The translations under genes and the position numbers were made by a program. DNA of 64,000 bases from JBBATK01 sp044228685 (GTDB taxonomy: Bacteria > Bacteroidota > Ignavibacteria > Kapaibacteriales > NICIL-2), in contig JBGAUL010000023.1 in the NCBI GenBank assembly GCA_044228685.1, positions 15,370 to 79,369 of the forward strand, given 5' to 3'. Below are positions 35,080 to 44,651 of the stretch, one piece after another (the first letter of the stretch is position 1; each line of letters opens with the position of its first letter). Below the pieces are notes generated by a model. That model was given only the letters and a program-made list of their open reading frames with translations, was not told where the DNA came from and searched no databases.

Positions 35080-37251
35080 TTAGAATCGATCGAGCTCCAT
35101 CACCTTTACCCACGCATTGACGAAGTCCTTGACGAACTTTTGCTCGGAGTCAGAGCATGCATAGACTTCTGCGAGCGAGCGCAGAATGGAGTTAGAACCG
35201 AAGAGCAAATCGACGCGTGTGCCGGTCCATTTTGCGGCACCACTCTTACGATCACGACCTTCAAACACATCTGCATGTGCTGAGCTTGCTTTCCATTCAG
35301 TCGACATGTCAAGCAAGTTGACAAAGAAGTCGTTGCTGAGGGTTTCAGGACGCTTAGTAAACACGCCGTGCAATGATTGATCTGCATTGGTATTGAGCAC
35401 ACGTAAGCCACCTATGAGCACAGTCATTTCCGGTGCTGTGAGCGTTAAGAGCTGAGCGCGGTCGACTAACAATTCTTCAGCTGACACGCTAAACTTCGCC
35501 GACAGGTAATTGCGGAATCCATCTGCCTTTGGCTCAAGCACCGCGAATGATTCTACGTCGGTTTGTTCTTGGCTTGCATCAACGCGACCCGGTGTAAAAG
35601 GTACGCTAATGCTGTGTCCGGCATTCTTCGCTGCCATCTCAACTCCAACACACCCACCAAGTACAATCAAATCTGCAATTGAGATTTTCTTGCCGCTTTG
35701 CGCATTGTTGAATGCTGTTTGAATTGATTCAAGCACACCAAGCACTTTGGTCAGTTGTGCGGGTTGGTTCACAGCCCAGCTACGTTGCGGTTCCAGACGA
35801 ATGCGTGCGCCATTGGCGCCGCCGCGTTTGTCAGAACCACGGAAGGTTGAAGCGGATGCCCATGCAGTTGAAACGAGTTGGGAAACGCTTAAGCCTGATG
35901 CTGCGATTTGTGCTTTTAGTGTTGCAATGTCGCTTGCATCGACGAGAGCGTGATCGAGGGCCGGCAGCGGATCTTGCCAGATCAATTCTTCCGCGGGGAC
36001 TTCCGGTCCGAGGTAGCGTGAGCGAGGTCCCATATCACGATGCGTCAGCTTAAACCACGCACGCGCAAATGCATCGGCGAATTGCTCGGGATGTTCAAGG
36101 AAACGACGTGAGATCTTCTCGTATTCAGGATCGAAGCGCAGCGCAAGGTCGGTGGTGAGCATTGCCGGGGCGTGCGACTTTGAAGCGTCGTGTGCGTCGG
36201 GAATTGTGCCGGCACCGGCGCCGTTCTTCGGACGCCATTGCTGAGCTCCTGCGGGACTATGTGTTAACTCCCAATCATAAGCAAAGAGATTCTCAAAGAA
36301 CTTATTGCTCCACTGTGTTGGGGCACCCGTCCATGTACCTTCCAATCCGCTGGTGATGGTATCAGCACCTTTGCCACTGTTGTACGAGTTCGTCCAACCA
36401 AATCCTTGTGCTTCTAATCCTGCGGCTTCCGGTTCGGGTCCGACGTGCGAAGCAGGCGCAGCGCCGTGAGTTTTACCGAAGGTGTGACCACCCGCGATAA
36501 GCGCAACTGTTTCCTCGTCGTTCATTGCCATACGCGCGAATGTTTCGCGAATGTCTTTGGCAGCGAGCAGTGGATCAGGATTTGCGTTTGGTCCTTCGGG
36601 ATTCACGTAGATCAATCCCATTTGCACTGCTGCAAGAGGATTCTCCAAATCACGATCGCCTGTGTAACGCTTGTCTTCAAGCCACTTGTCTTCTGTTCCC
36701 CAGTAAATATCCTTTTCCGGTTCCCAGATATCGACGCGACCTCCACCGAAGCCAAAGGTCTTGAAGCCCATGGATTCCAGAGCGACGTTACCGGTGAGGA
36801 TCATCAAATCAGCCCAGGAGATTTTTGCGCCGTATTTCTGTTTGATTGGCCAGAGCAGACGACGAGCTTTGTCCAGATTGACGTTGTCAGGCCAGCTATT
36901 CAAGGGCGCAAAGCGCTGTGAACCGTTGCCTCCACCGCCACGTCCGTCACCGGTACGATAGGTTCCGGCGCTGTGCCATGCCATGCGGATGAAGAATGGA
37001 CCATAGTGCCCGAAATCAGCCGGCCACCAGTCTTGCGATGCCGTCATGAGCTCCTGCAAATCTTTCTTCAACGCAGCGTAGTCAAGCTTGGAGAACTCCT
37101 CAGCATAGTTGAAGTCCGTATCCATTGGATTGGTCTTCGACGATTGCTGACTGAGTATATCGAGGTTCAATTGATTCGGCCACCAATCGCGGTTTGAGCG
37201 ACCATTTCCGGCCATTGATTGTTTTGCCATGTGTGGACATTCTTCTTTCAT
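35080..37251 (-). CDS. katG: Catalase-peroxidase
   Basis: A 723-aa bifunctional haem enzyme that breaks down hydrogen peroxide (catalase) and oxidises other donors (peroxidase). Full family length with both halves. Distal site 'RMAWHSAGTYR' (Arg89, Trp92, His93); proximal haem ligand His257 in 'AGGHTFGKTHG'. The KatG-specific Met-Tyr-Trp adduct is intact: Trp92, Tyr216 in 'LIYVNPEG', Met242 in 'RMAMND'. The C-terminal non-haem half (from ~420) is complete. An AGGGAG Shine-Dalgarno stands just before ATG 37251. There is no signal peptide, so it is cytoplasmic. It is monocistronic with its own terminator. No clear PerR or OxyR-like site was recognised upstream. It protects against oxidative stress. 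Confidence 0.98.
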   Translation of the reverse strand: MKEECPHMAKQSMAGNGRSNRDWWPNQLNLDILSQQSSKTNPMDTDFNYAEEFSKLDYAALKKDLQELMTASQDWWPADFGHYGPFFIRMAWHSAGTYRTGDGRGGGGNGSQRFAPLNSWPDNVNLDKARRLLWPIKQKYGAKISWADLMILTGNVALESMGFKTFGFGGGRVDIWEPEKDIYWGTEDKWLEDKRYTGDRDLENPLAAVQMGLIYVNPEGPNANPDPLLAAKDIRETFARMAMNDEETVALIAGGHTFGKTHGAAPASHVGPEPEAAGLEAQGFGWTNSYNSGKGADTITSGLEGTWTGAPTQWSNKFFENLFAYDWELTHSPAGAQQWRPKNGAGAGTIPDAHDASKSHAPAMLTTDLALRFDPEYEKISRRFLEHPEQFADAFARAWFKLTHRDMGPRSRYLGPEVPAEELIWQDPLPALDHALVDASDIATLKAQIAASGLSVSQLVSTAWASASTFRGSDKRGGANGARIRLEPQRSWAVNQPAQLTKVLGVLESIQTAFNNAQSGKKISIADLIVLGGCVGVEMAAKNAGHSISVPFTPGRVDASQEQTDVESFAVLEPKADGFRNYLSAKFSVSAEELLVDRAQLLTLTAPEMTVLIGGLRVLNTNADQSLHGVFTKRPETLSNDFFVNLLDMSTEWKASSAHADVFEGRDRKSGAAKWTGTRVDLLFGSNSILRSLAEVYACSDSEQKFVKDFVNAWVKVMELDRF

Positions 37252-37400
37252 TCTTCTTCTCCCTAAAAGATTAATAGTGTGGTGTTGTGTTCCCTGTCTG
37301 CAAAAATACAGTGCTGTCTTCGTATGATCAGAGAAGACGTCTCGGACGGAGGATTTGCGCCCTGTAACTTGAGTTCAAGCTAGACGAGAAAGGGCAAATG

Positions 37401-39626
37401 TTAGTGCTTTTGGGCGTAGCTGCGGAGATATCCGCATTCGGCTATTGCCTGCTTGTAAAAAGTCGTCTTTGAGTAGCGCGATTTGAGGTATGCATAGGAC
37501 TTCCACGGCAGGAAATTGATGCCATCGTTGTACGACGCCGACATGTAATACTGATCACGTTCGCACTTGGCAATCAAGAACAAGGCACGAGCTCGTTCCT
37601 CATCATTGCGCGCCGATGCAAGTGCCGTTTCATAGTACTTGCGCGCAGCGGCTACAGATAAAATCGGAGGAATGCTTTTCTTCTTTTTAACATTTTCTCG
37701 TATCTCGTACTCAATGCGATACTCGTCCATGTAGCCCATAATATTGCCTTCATAAAAGAGACGCGCATTGCCGAAGTAGCTGGTGTTATAAGCAATATGA
37801 CCAAGAGTCATCGCCGCGTTGTATTTCTTCGCACCATCTTTCAGATTCTTCTTCTCTTCGATTGCTCGCTCAATAATCTGAGCTTTTGTTCTAGGCGAGC
37901 CCTTGTAGCTCACATGATCCGAATCGTGATTGTCTTGGATATGATTGTCGAAGGGATCTCCCATCACTTTCGCATCCTTCGCATCAGACTTCTTCAAGTG
38001 TGCCAAGGCTGAACTGAGTTTTTCTTGGTAGAAGTCCAGCATCGCCTCATACTCTTCCAAATCACTCAACTTCGTTGACGCGAAATCGCAACAGAATTGT
38101 TCAAAGCTAGTCTTCTGCTTGAGCTCAAAGAGTGCACGATACTGTTGTCGATTGCTAGCTGATTCAAAGTAGCTGTTTTGCGGAGCGAAGATCTGCGCGT
38201 ACACACCTTCATTGTGCTCACGGAAATACAAATTCAACATTGCGCAAAACCACTCTGAGGGAAATCGAGGAAATCTATCCCTCATAAAACGTGCATTGCC
38301 TTGGGTCATAGCGTTTCGCAATTCCTCGGCGCGTGTGCTTTCAAACTCTGTGACAGAGTTCGATGCATTGAGAATGCTGCAACACAGATGTAATGTCTTG
38401 TAATTATTTGCCTCCAGTGCATTCATCGTACCCATTGATCGATAACGAGTGAATGCTTGCTCGGCTGCGTCGGCTTTGCAGGCAAGAGCGTTCAAGTAAG
38501 CGGAGGCCAACACCCAAGTTTTATTTCTGTTTTGTGCGGCGACTGAATCAACGAACTTCAGAAAGTCGTTGTCGTAATTCTTCTTCATGCGTTCGCGATA
38601 GGCGCTAAAACTCTTGCAATCGTAGGTCGATGCACTCTCGCGTTGATTCACGCAGCGCACCAAAAGAAGATCATTGTATGCGTTGTTGTTGTTGATTGCA
38701 ACCATGTGCTTGAGCGCCGTGAATCCATCCCCATAGTAACCGTAGAGGGTCCACATGGCGAGCTTGTCGTCAGAACTATCCAGCTCAAGCAACGACTGCA
38801 TAAACACATCATCTGACTGAGGATGGAATTGATAGCCCGCGACAAAGCGCAGCGTCGGACAATGAGCAAACACGCGGGCAAAGAGCAGATTCGATTTTGT
38901 GTAATCGTCATAACGATAGCATGCGCCGGCTGCATAGGACATTGCGCGGTAGTAGACAGTGTTGCGTGGCTGTGTCTGCGAAGTAGAATCAAAGAGGTCT
39001 TCCGCCAGTCTTTTCTCAGGACTATAAAACGCTGCTTTAATGAGTTGCAGCCACAAACGGTTTTTGACAAAGGCATCACTCTCGTTGTCGTAGGCCTTGC
39101 GAGCCTCGGCGAGAAGCAGACTATCCGTAAAGAGAATCTTATTATCTGCAGGGTTGTAATCCCACGAGTCTCGCATCTGCGTCGATATTTTCTCCAGTCG
39201 TTTAGCTTGATGCAAAAAGGCAAAGAACTTTCGTACGCGTTGTGGCTTTAGATCAATTGATTCATAGTGCTGTTTGATGCTTGTATCTGCAAGTACCGAG
39301 TCGATATTGTGAAGCTCAGTCGCCGCTGAATCATTCAGCAAGTAACGTCGCACCGCGGCGCGCGGTATGAGTCCGTGAAGATAACTCGTCCAATCATCCA
39401 CTATCTCATCATAAAACAGATCAACCGTGCTTTCATGGTTGATATAGAGCAATCGATTTGAATAGAAGAGCGGAAAGAAACTTGAATCGAGAGCGGAAAC
39501 TTCCGGCGTAAAGGCTTCTTGAGATTCATCCCAGTCGGCATCAATGCATGCTTGTAGTTGTTGAACTCTGAAGACGACGACTGCGCTACAGAGAATGAAC
39601 AACAGAATGAAGTAGACCTTTTTCAT
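37401..39626 (-). CDS. Large exported protein of unknown function, helical-repeat type
   Basis: A 741-aa protein from ATG 39626 (MKKVYFILLFILCSAVVVF, signal peptide). The longer frame to 39737 would add an Arg/Ser-rich tail in front of the signal and lies antisense to nothing useful, so I reject it. The mature protein begins 'CIDADWDE' and is almost wholly helical, with many paired helices (SEAGACYRYDDYTKSNLLFARVF-like, 'YNAAMTLGHIAYNTSYFGNARLFYEG', 'AAARKYYETALASARNDEERARALFLIAKCERDQYY'), suggesting TPR-like repeats. It overlaps the end of the 353-aa gene upstream by 41 nt, so the two are co-translated. From memory such paired ~750/~370-aa exported proteins occur in Bacteroidota, but I know no assigned function. 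Confidence 0.8.
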   Translation of the reverse strand: MKKVYFILLFILCSAVVVFRVQQLQACIDADWDESQEAFTPEVSALDSSFFPLFYSNRLLYINHESTVDLFYDEIVDDWTSYLHGLIPRAAVRRYLLNDSAATELHNIDSVLADTSIKQHYESIDLKPQRVRKFFAFLHQAKRLEKISTQMRDSWDYNPADNKILFTDSLLLAEARKAYDNESDAFVKNRLWLQLIKAAFYSPEKRLAEDLFDSTSQTQPRNTVYYRAMSYAAGACYRYDDYTKSNLLFARVFAHCPTLRFVAGYQFHPQSDDVFMQSLLELDSSDDKLAMWTLYGYYGDGFTALKHMVAINNNNAYNDLLLVRCVNQRESASTYDCKSFSAYRERMKKNYDNDFLKFVDSVAAQNRNKTWVLASAYLNALACKADAAEQAFTRYRSMGTMNALEANNYKTLHLCCSILNASNSVTEFESTRAEELRNAMTQGNARFMRDRFPRFPSEWFCAMLNLYFREHNEGVYAQIFAPQNSYFESASNRQQYRALFELKQKTSFEQFCCDFASTKLSDLEEYEAMLDFYQEKLSSALAHLKKSDAKDAKVMGDPFDNHIQDNHDSDHVSYKGSPRTKAQIIERAIEEKKNLKDGAKKYNAAMTLGHIAYNTSYFGNARLFYEGNIMGYMDEYRIEYEIRENVKKKKSIPPILSVAAARKYYETALASARNDEERARALFLIAKCERDQYYMSASYNDGINFLPWKSYAYLKSRYSKTTFYKQAIAECGYLRSYAQKH

Positions 39627-40647
39627 AAGGAAGATTGTTGAGATTCCGTTCGTCGAGATCATAAAAGATGATCTGCTCCGGCGACTCCCGCAGCTTCGAC
39701 GAAAGTTGAAGTGCGAGTTCCACCAACATCCGGGCATTCACGCCTTCGTATTTCAGCACCGTACTATCGGGCAGGAAACGATCGTGAAAAAACTGAGGGT
39801 GCTGTGCTTTGAAATACACGGAATCAGTGGTGCGAAAATGTCGCTCATTATTCAACTCAGCAAAACTTGTTTTAGGAAGGATCTGCGTGACAGCGCTATC
39901 ACGACAAACAAGCGACCACGAGAACATGGGAAGAGCAATCTGAAGTTTCAAGGGGTAGTGTTTGAGCGAGGCGGTGTACTGACCGGCCGACTCAGCGTCG
40001 AAGATAGAGTTACGCCTTCCGCTGCCGATCTGACTCATGTTGTAATACATCAAGACACCATAGTCCACCTCTGGAATTCCGGTTTGAGCGTAGTACTTGA
40101 CCTGATGCAGACGAATAGTAGCCGAAACCACCAGTCCCTCGCGTCGTCGTTTAAGCGCCCGCACCAATTCAAAATACCGATCCCGCGACTCCGCCGTCCA
40201 ATCACAATCAAGCTGAATCTCATTCATCGTGAAACCATGGTAGCTGCAAATGCGAGAACAGAGATTATAAATCTTAGCCGACAAATCATCTGGATCCGTC
40301 AGCGAACTACTCATCACATTACTGCGGATAAACACCACCGGCACGATCACGCAATCACTCTTCTCTTCAAAGCGAATGATGTTCGAGGGTTCGGCAGAAA
40401 GCCCGCCATCCACAACATCAAAGAAGCGCACGTAAAGTCGTGAGACTTTGTTCTCTTTGATGACCTCGCTCTCCTTCGCACTCAGCTTAAACACCGTCCG
40501 CCAGTAGTAGAAACTGCAGTCGGCATGGTGTGCTTTGCCGCAGGAGAGAGTGCTGAGGGAATAGAAACAAAGAAGAGTAATCACGACAAGGATTCTCGAA
40601 TTCGATCCGATCGTATTTCGTTGTCGAAATTGTCTCCGTACCCTCAT
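39586..40647 (-). CDS. Exported protein, GH18-like barrel character, unknown function
   Basis: A 353-aa protein from ATG 40647 (MRVRRQFRQ), with a hydrophobic segment then 'LSTLSCGK', a possible though atypical lipobox. The core looks like a TIM barrel: 'VSRLYVRFFDVV', 'DCVIVPVVFIRSNVM', 'MNEIQLDCDWTAESRDRYFELVRALKRR' (a GH18-like D-x-D core at the end of a strand), 'LVVSATIRLHQVKYY', 'VDYGVLMYYNMSQIG' and 'KLQIALPMFSW'. This strand order resembles the GH18/DUF3142-like proteins. The usual catalytic Glu of GH18 (DxxDxDxE) is replaced by Trp-Thr-Ala-Glu spacing, so hydrolase activity is doubtful. It overlaps the 741-aa gene by 41 nt. The family assignment is tentative. Confidence 0.72.
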   Translation of the reverse strand: MRVRRQFRQRNTIGSNSRILVVITLLCFYSLSTLSCGKAHHADCSFYYWRTVFKLSAKESEVIKENKVSRLYVRFFDVVDGGLSAEPSNIIRFEEKSDCVIVPVVFIRSNVMSSSLTDPDDLSAKIYNLCSRICSYHGFTMNEIQLDCDWTAESRDRYFELVRALKRRREGLVVSATIRLHQVKYYAQTGIPEVDYGVLMYYNMSQIGSGRRNSIFDAESAGQYTASLKHYPLKLQIALPMFSWSLVCRDSAVTQILPKTSFAELNNERHFRTTDSVYFKAQHPQFFHDRFLPDSTVLKYEGVNARMLVELALQLSSKLRESPEQIIFYDLDERNLNNLPYEKGLLHSVVHSL

Positions 40648-40803
40648 GTTTCGCCGTGACGATGTCATGCACAATAATAGGCATGTTCCCTCATCTCGGT
40701 GACAAGCGAATAAACGATTCACGATTTACTCCTCTTCTCGATGCAACCCGGCTTCAAAACATCAGATCTTTCAGAAGTGAAAGAAGATTGGGCGCAGTCA
40801 GCA

Positions 40804-41754
40804 TCATCGCGTCATCTTCTGCTCGTGCAAATACTTCGGCAGAGTCTGCACAGCAGTATTCAGAACAGCGGTAAATGCGATACGGTGTTCTGCATCTTGC
40901 AGTAGCTCAGCGTAGTCTCGTGCAAGCGACAAGATGCACAGTCGATTGTAGCAGTCTAGGTGTCGGTCTGTAATAACATCAACCAGCTGACGCTCAAGTT
41001 TATCCTGCATTTTCATGCGCGCCATGACGCGTGGGAGCACGCGTGAAAGCTCAACCTGATCAACATCCTCGCTGTTGGCAAATTGCAAGCTGATACCAAC
41101 GACAAAGCGGGCGAGATCGATACCGGCATCCTGAAATGCGCAGAATAGGGAATCCTCAAGGTGAGGTACAATCAAACTCTTAAGACTCTGAGCATAGGCT
41201 GCCATATCTGCATAGCTTATTGGCAACATCTGCGTTGAGATGTTCTCAGTGATGTACAGCGCACTCATTCTGCTTGCGATCTGGCCGTTGAAAAGCGGTT
41301 GTTGCAGCAACCAACGTCCTGCAAATATGGGAGGCAGGTCCTTGGCCTTGTCCTGACGATAGAAACACTTAGCACGAAGCGTCTCAGGATGCACTGCTTT
41401 GAACACGCAGACATTGGCTTGCAGTTCCCAACCCATTAGCACCACCAGCTGATTGCGACTCGCCGTTGCATTCGGCAACGATTTTATGCAATCCCCGAAG
41501 TCGTCGTTTTGTGCAGCACAGTCTCTGACTTTTGTGTACTCAATCCCATCAACAGTGATCACATCTCCACGTCCCTGAGCCAGCGACAAACACAGCGCTC
41601 CAGACTGTACCTTTGATGCCGCTTTGACGGAATCCACCTCACAACGCAATCGATCGATAACAAATGCCGGAAGCGCGCTGCTATCAGCTTTCTGCGTTGC
41701 CGGATGAGAATGTAGAGCACACACGCAAAGAAAAAGGCTCATAACTGCTTTCAT
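40804..41754 (-). CDS. Exported protein of unknown function
   Basis: A 316-aa protein with GGGGAGG just upstream of ATG 41754. A short signal peptide (MKAVMSLFLCVCALHSHPA) is followed by a mixed alpha/beta region and a helical C-terminal half. Cys pairs ('VRDCAAQNDDFGDCIKSL', 'CYNRLCILSL') suggest periplasmic disulfides. No family is recognised. It is the first gene of a minus-strand set with the 353-aa and 741-aa genes (156-nt gap to the next), so the three may act together in the envelope. Confidence 0.75.
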   Translation of the reverse strand: MKAVMSLFLCVCALHSHPATQKADSSALPAFVIDRLRCEVDSVKAASKVQSGALCLSLAQGRGDVITVDGIEYTKVRDCAAQNDDFGDCIKSLPNATASRNQLVVLMGWELQANVCVFKAVHPETLRAKCFYRQDKAKDLPPIFAGRWLLQQPLFNGQIASRMSALYITENISTQMLPISYADMAAYAQSLKSLIVPHLEDSLFCAFQDAGIDLARFVVGISLQFANSEDVDQVELSRVLPRVMARMKMQDKLERQLVDVITDRHLDCYNRLCILSLARDYAELLQDAEHRIAFTAVLNTAVQTLPKYLHEQKMTR

Positions 41755-42133
41755 ACTGCCTCCCCTAAATAAATGAACTGCTTTTCATTTAGGATAGTAA
41801 TGCTCAGTGGAAGGTTACATGAAGTATGAACCGGGGGACCGGCCCGGTAACGCATAGACATGCGTATCTACGGATTTCTTTGAATTCATAGCGTCACTCA
41901 ACGACCAATGCTGATACACGACATCAGACGCTGAGCTTAAACCCGCATCTCGGTAGAGGTGGTAAAAACGGGAAAAACTGTTTCGTCCGAGGCTGAGCAG
42001 GTATCATAGTTTTCATGTGTCATCGAGATACAATCGGCGTTGGCTGCAGGCAGCGAGACCTTGATTGCATCAATGAGCAAAGCTTTGGATGACACGAAGC
42101 ATCAATCAACCACCAACTACTTGAGGTCTTACT
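41755..42133. promoter_or_regulatory. Divergent promoter region with two adjacent inverted repeats
   Basis: 379 bp lie between two diverging exported-protein genes. ACCGGG-ggaccgg-CCCGGT (41830-41848) is directly followed by ACGCAT-agac-ATGCGT (41850-41865). The two symmetric elements, side by side about 80-110 bp from one start and 270 bp from the other, could be operators or a two-stem RNA leader. Seen directly; function inferred. Confidence 0.4.
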
Positions 42134-43330
42134 ATGCGTCAGTCTCGTCTTGTTTGTATTCTTTGTTTTCTCTTCGCATCAATTCATCTCGTTGCACAAC
42201 CGTCGGAGCAGCAGATTAAGAAGGACGTGGGAACGAATGGGGTTATCAAGTTTAGCTTTAGCAAGACTAGTGGCACGCGACAATGGAACAAGGAGCTCGG
42301 CAATTGGGAGTATGTGCGCGGTGTGGAGATAACACGCGCATCCGGCTATCCGGGCGTTAACCTCATCGTTATCGGTGATGCCGTCTATCAACAACAAACA
42401 GCAAGCAGCTACACCTATTGGAAATTTCGTGTTCTGGAGAATCACTACGAAGGATTGCCGGAGCCCAGCCAGACGGAGATCATGAAACTCATTTCAACCG
42501 ATTGGGCTTCATTTTATGGCTATCTGTTTGGCCAAACATTGAAGATTATTGAAGCACCGCATTTGGCTTCAGACCCACAGTGGCACTGGGATTCACCAAA
42601 GAATCTTGATGTGCGCATAGCCTCGAAACTTGAAATGATTTGGCAGGGAATCAATGTCGCGGTGGTAGATCAGTACTTCACGGTGCGACTCTTTCGAGAT
42701 GACATGAAAGGACCCTGGCAGCGCTTCATGGTAACCTCGCGCGACGAACAGACGGTGATTTCTCAGCAACAAGTAGGATACGACCGTATTCGTGAACTTC
42801 AAAAAAACTCACTGGAGAAAACCTTTGACGAGCAGCAAGCACAGGCTATGGCGAAGTCGTTGCCGAGTGTGGACGTACCCGACTTTCAGTCAGCAACTGA
42901 GCTCGTTGCCTTTGTTCATAACATCATGATCAACGGCGACGAAAAGCAACTACGCGCCGTCATGCTTAAGCTCTTCTCACCTCGCTTCTTCGAAAGCGGC
43001 AGCACTGTTCAACTAACCGCATACGGCGAACAAAGTCTGCGAAATGTCATCGACCGCGTTTACAACGGCTCAATTCGTTATCGCGACGAGTACTGTCAGA
43101 AAATCGCTCAACACCCACTCAATAGCGCAAAAGTCATCTACATCCCAAGCTGCATACAAAACACAACAAGCTCCATCAGCGTCGACAAATTCAATGTTGG
43201 TTACGTAGAGGGCAAAGCTAAGCAAGCGCTGCGCATATTTGATATCGAGGTCAGTGTGCGCACCGACGATGAAGCGAAGGCGATCATTGGCTCGTTTAGC
43301 TCACGTAAAACGATGTGTCCGAATGATTGA
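42134..43330 (+). CDS. Exported protein of unknown function
   Basis: A 398-aa protein with GAGG 8 nt before ATG 42134 and a signal peptide (LVCILCFLFASIHLVAQ). Residues ~30-210 are strand-rich ('GVIKFSFSKTSGTRQWNKEL', 'YTYWKFRVLENHYEGLPEP', 'WQGINVAVVDQYFTVRLFRDD'), while ~225-330 are helical ('ATELVAFVHNIMINGDEKQLRAVMLKLF'). Three Cys in the C-terminal third suggest an oxidising compartment. I do not recognise a family. It is divergent from the 316-aa exported gene and may share regulation with it through the palindromes between them. Confidence 0.75.
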   Translation: MRQSRLVCILCFLFASIHLVAQPSEQQIKKDVGTNGVIKFSFSKTSGTRQWNKELGNWEYVRGVEITRASGYPGVNLIVIGDAVYQQQTASSYTYWKFRVLENHYEGLPEPSQTEIMKLISTDWASFYGYLFGQTLKIIEAPHLASDPQWHWDSPKNLDVRIASKLEMIWQGINVAVVDQYFTVRLFRDDMKGPWQRFMVTSRDEQTVISQQQVGYDRIRELQKNSLEKTFDEQQAQAMAKSLPSVDVPDFQSATELVAFVHNIMINGDEKQLRAVMLKLFSPRFFESGSTVQLTAYGEQSLRNVIDRVYNGSIRYRDEYCQKIAQHPLNSAKVIYIPSCIQNTTSSISVDKFNVGYVEGKAKQALRIFDIEVSVRTDDEAKAIIGSFSSRKTMCPND

Positions 43331-44053
43331 GAATTCACAGTCAATATTCCGGCTGTATCCCTTCCACTCAACCGCAACTAGCGTAATGAGCACGCAAAGA
43401 GCTCATCATCACATGTAGCTTCGAAGTGCATGGCATGTGTCTGGTGTGGCGATTTGGAAGCGTACTTGGAAAAGCGTTGTTGCAAGCAGACGACTTCTTA
43501 AAATTTTGGTTACACGCGACACAAAAGCGCATGCCTAGCTGTGTTCGTTGTAGATTGGATGCAACTACTACTTGTAGATTCAAAGTCTTGCTCCCTTTCA
43601 CCGGAGTCATCTCAAGTAGTCTTGTATCCAAGCAGATATAACTTCGAGATAAAGAATGCAAGCGTCCTGCTTCTTAATGTGGTATGACAAGCCATTCATT
43701 GCAACGATCTTAGGCGAAGACTTGAGATCCGTATCGACTCAAGACTTAAGGACAATCGTCGATAATTCTCACGATTCATGGCTACTATTTCCGTCCGAGC
43801 AAGGCCTGTGGATAACTTATTAATCTCGCTCTAAGTCGCTGTTTTCTAAATTGTTGCTGAAACATCTATTTTTTCATCAATATAGGCACCACGGCGGCGG
43901 CATATCTCTTGCGACAACACAATTCTCCTTCCACAAGTGAGCTTTCTTGCATCCCATTGAGAAAGTTCAACTCAATAGTGTAGTGGTCGCAGAGAGTTTC
44001 TTGTACAGACAATACACATAGTAAAGTTCTTCTATCACCTTTTTGGGAGTTTT
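43331..44053. other. Long intergenic region, nothing recognised
   Basis: 723 bp without a convincing ORF. Short Cys-rich frames on both strands do not look like proteins. One TGTGGATAA (43807-43815) matches the DnaA-box consensus but stands alone. GGGAG just before 44054 is the Shine-Dalgarno of the next gene. Confidence 0.5.
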
Positions 44054-44560
44054 ATGAACAAACAACTATTGCTCGTTGTTGTGCTGATTGTCACGATATC
44101 ATCGTGGCTTGGAGCGCAAGAACTTTCTTCTTCGGTGCTCGGCTCAGGCGCAACGCAGAGTCAGTCGTCGAAAATGATCATCCGGGGAACACTCGGGCAG
44201 AACGTCATTGGTCCAACTCGGAACCAAACGGATGTTTTGGAGGCAGGATTCTGGCATTCAAGAACATCTGCAACTGCTAGCGCTCCTGATATATCAACGA
44301 CAAACGACAAACAATTGCAGACCAGTCCGCAGCCGGTCGTCAACTTGGCAACAATCAGTTACCACGCCAAGACCCGTGAACACGTCACGATGGAACTCTA
44401 CACCATTCTCGGTGAAAAGCTATTTACCGTCTTCGAAGGCACTGTAGATGGCGACTTCTCAACCACGCTCAACACAACTTCGCTTGCCAGTGGCAGCTAC
44501 ACCTTGCGTTGTACGAGTGCGCAACAGAGCTTAACTCACGTGATTGTTGTGCAGCACTAA
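44054..44560 (+). CDS. Small T9SS sorting-domain protein
   Basis: A 168-aa protein with a signal peptide (LLLVVVLIVTISSWLGAQ) and a short strand-rich N-terminal part: 'SSSVLGSGATQSQSSKMIIRGTLGQNVIGPTRN', 'LEAGFWH'. That 'GTLGQ..IG........AGFW' pattern is common at the start of small T9SS proteins in this part of the tree. The C-terminal ~80 residues are a sorting domain ('SPQPVVNLATISY', 'TMELYTILGEKLF', 'LASGSYTLRC', 'THVIVVQH'). It may be a surface anchor or partner for the 794-aa protein that follows after 91 nt on the same strand. Confidence 0.85.
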   Translation: MNKQLLLVVVLIVTISSWLGAQELSSSVLGSGATQSQSSKMIIRGTLGQNVIGPTRNQTDVLEAGFWHSRTSATASAPDISTTNDKQLQTSPQPVVNLATISYHAKTREHVTMELYTILGEKLFTVFEGTVDGDFSTTLNTTSLASGSYTLRCTSAQQSLTHVIVVQH

Positions 44561-44651
44561 CACAGCACAAACACACGAAGCGCTCTTCGTTCCCCGCATC
44601 CGCTCGAAGCTTTCATACAAACACTAACTTTTCACTTTACATACTTTAACT

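Noticed and set aside
38648..39223. 191-codon minus-strand frame
   Set aside because: It is another reading frame inside the 741-aa exported protein; rich in Cys, Arg and Ser with no domain.
43807..43815. TGTGGATAA, a perfect DnaA-box match
   Set aside because: Only one copy was noticed; about one such 9-mer every ~130 kb is expected by chance on two strands, with no AT-rich unwinding element or dnaA gene nearby.
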